A stretch of 64,000 nucleotides of DNA, taken from assembly GCF_009389715.1 (NCBI RefSeq), contig NC_052401.1, forward strand, positions 1,290,843-1,354,842, given 5' to 3'. A program made the translations under genes and the position numbers. This document shows positions 63,671 to 64,000 of this stretch, piece after piece; position 1 is the first letter of the stretch, and each line of letters starts with the position of its first letter. Under the pieces are notes generated by a model that saw only the letters and a list, made by a program, of their open reading frames with translations, was not told the origin of the DNA and ran no database searches. The stretch is from Phoenix dactylifera. Lineage: Eukaryota > Streptophyta > Magnoliopsida > Arecales > Arecaceae.

Positions 63671-63710
63671 CTCCCTCTCCATCTCCCCTTTGTCAGTGCA
63701 CCACGAGCAA

Positions 63711-64000
63711 GGTGCACCGTACCGGTACCGGTATGCGTACCGGTCGCCTACCGGACCGGTTTAAACCGATACCTAACCGGCCAGCTCTTCCCCGCGAAAG
63801 CGGGTGCGCCCGGCCGGAGTCGGAGAAGAAGAATAGGAGAGAGTGAGCGGGGGACGGGGGGAGGGAGGAGAGGCCTCCGCCGCCCATGGAGGGCCGCAAG
63901 GGGGCGGCAGAGGCTGGGGAGGGGAGCCGAGGTGGGGAGAGGTACACCGTACCGGTACCGGTAGGCATACCTAACCGACCAGCTCTTTTCCGCGGAAGCG
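63711..64000. repeat. CCGGTACCGG-rich segment repeated in tandem
   Basis: GTGCACCGTACCGGTACCGG at about 63711 recurs as GTACACCGTACCGGTACCGG at about 63941. Each is followed by ATACCTAACCGGCCAGCTCT-like sequence and CCGCG(A)AAGCG. The period is about 230 bp and the second copy runs off the window. The first copy has an extra stretch with ACCGGACCGGTTTAAACCG. Confidence 0.8.

Larger units (their letters stand above)
61330..64000 (-). other. Large SEC5 intron (continues past the window)
   Basis: The next SEC5 exon upstream is not found before the window ends, so this intron is at least 2.67 kb. It holds a (CATA)n run at 61603-61624, a MITE, the fold-back region and the CCGGTACCGG repeats listed separately. 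No other gene is recognised. Confidence 0.6.

Noticed and set aside
63069-63846. Long arginine/glutamate- and serine/proline-rich frames at the right end
   Set aside because: They are translations of GA/CT-rich low-complexity DNA on both strands, with no domain and no splice partners.

Overview
The window is nuclear DNA of a flowering plant. All seven recognisable protein genes are plant families or eukaryotic housekeeping genes, split by spliceosomal GT-AG introns and separated by long AT-rich spacers holding plant transposon fossils. GC-rich first exons beside AT-rich introns, an Au-like SINE and a LINE of the kind common in monocots suggest a monocot, possibly a palm. That placement is inference; the sequence does not fix the species.

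Layout. 0.66-4.7 kb: tubby-like F-box gene (minus), four coding exons. 4.7-16.4 kb: gene-poor, with a MITE, a diverged tandem repeat and a short LTR-type fossil. 16.5-19.9 kb: WAT1-related transporter gene (plus), seven exons, followed by the last exon of a decayed paralogue (21.0 kb). 21.5-25.8 kb: two-exon gene (minus) for an unrecognised, probably N-myristoylated protein built of 17-residue repeats. 25.8-32.6 kb: spacer with a 1.4 kb MITE and a triplicated ~250 bp repeat. 32.8-39.7 kb: gene (plus) for an organelle-type protein with a C-terminal J domain; a SINE sits in its last intron. 41.1-43.1 kb: trihelix transcription factor (minus). 44.6-48.0 kb: LSM3 (plus). 49.2-52.2 kb: fibrillin 5 (minus), seven short exons. 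52.6-53.8 kb: a three-LTR tandem array with a GC-rich insertion in its middle LTR. 55.9-61.3 kb and beyond the right edge: the last six exons of exocyst SEC5 (minus), with a decayed LINE in one intron. 61.3-64.0 kb: SEC5 intron with a MITE, a purine/pyrimidine fold-back and CCGGTACCGG-rich repeats.

The genes do not form a pathway or cluster; this is ordinary plant gene order. Exon boundaries were joined by hand from splice sites, reading phase and family consensus. Six of the seven models close in frame with canonical sites (SEC5 for its in-window part); the J-domain gene has one doubtful junction. I found no convincing new biological system. The least explained items are the 17-residue-repeat protein, the GC-rich element carrying CCGGTACCGG motifs, and the fold-back region at the right end.
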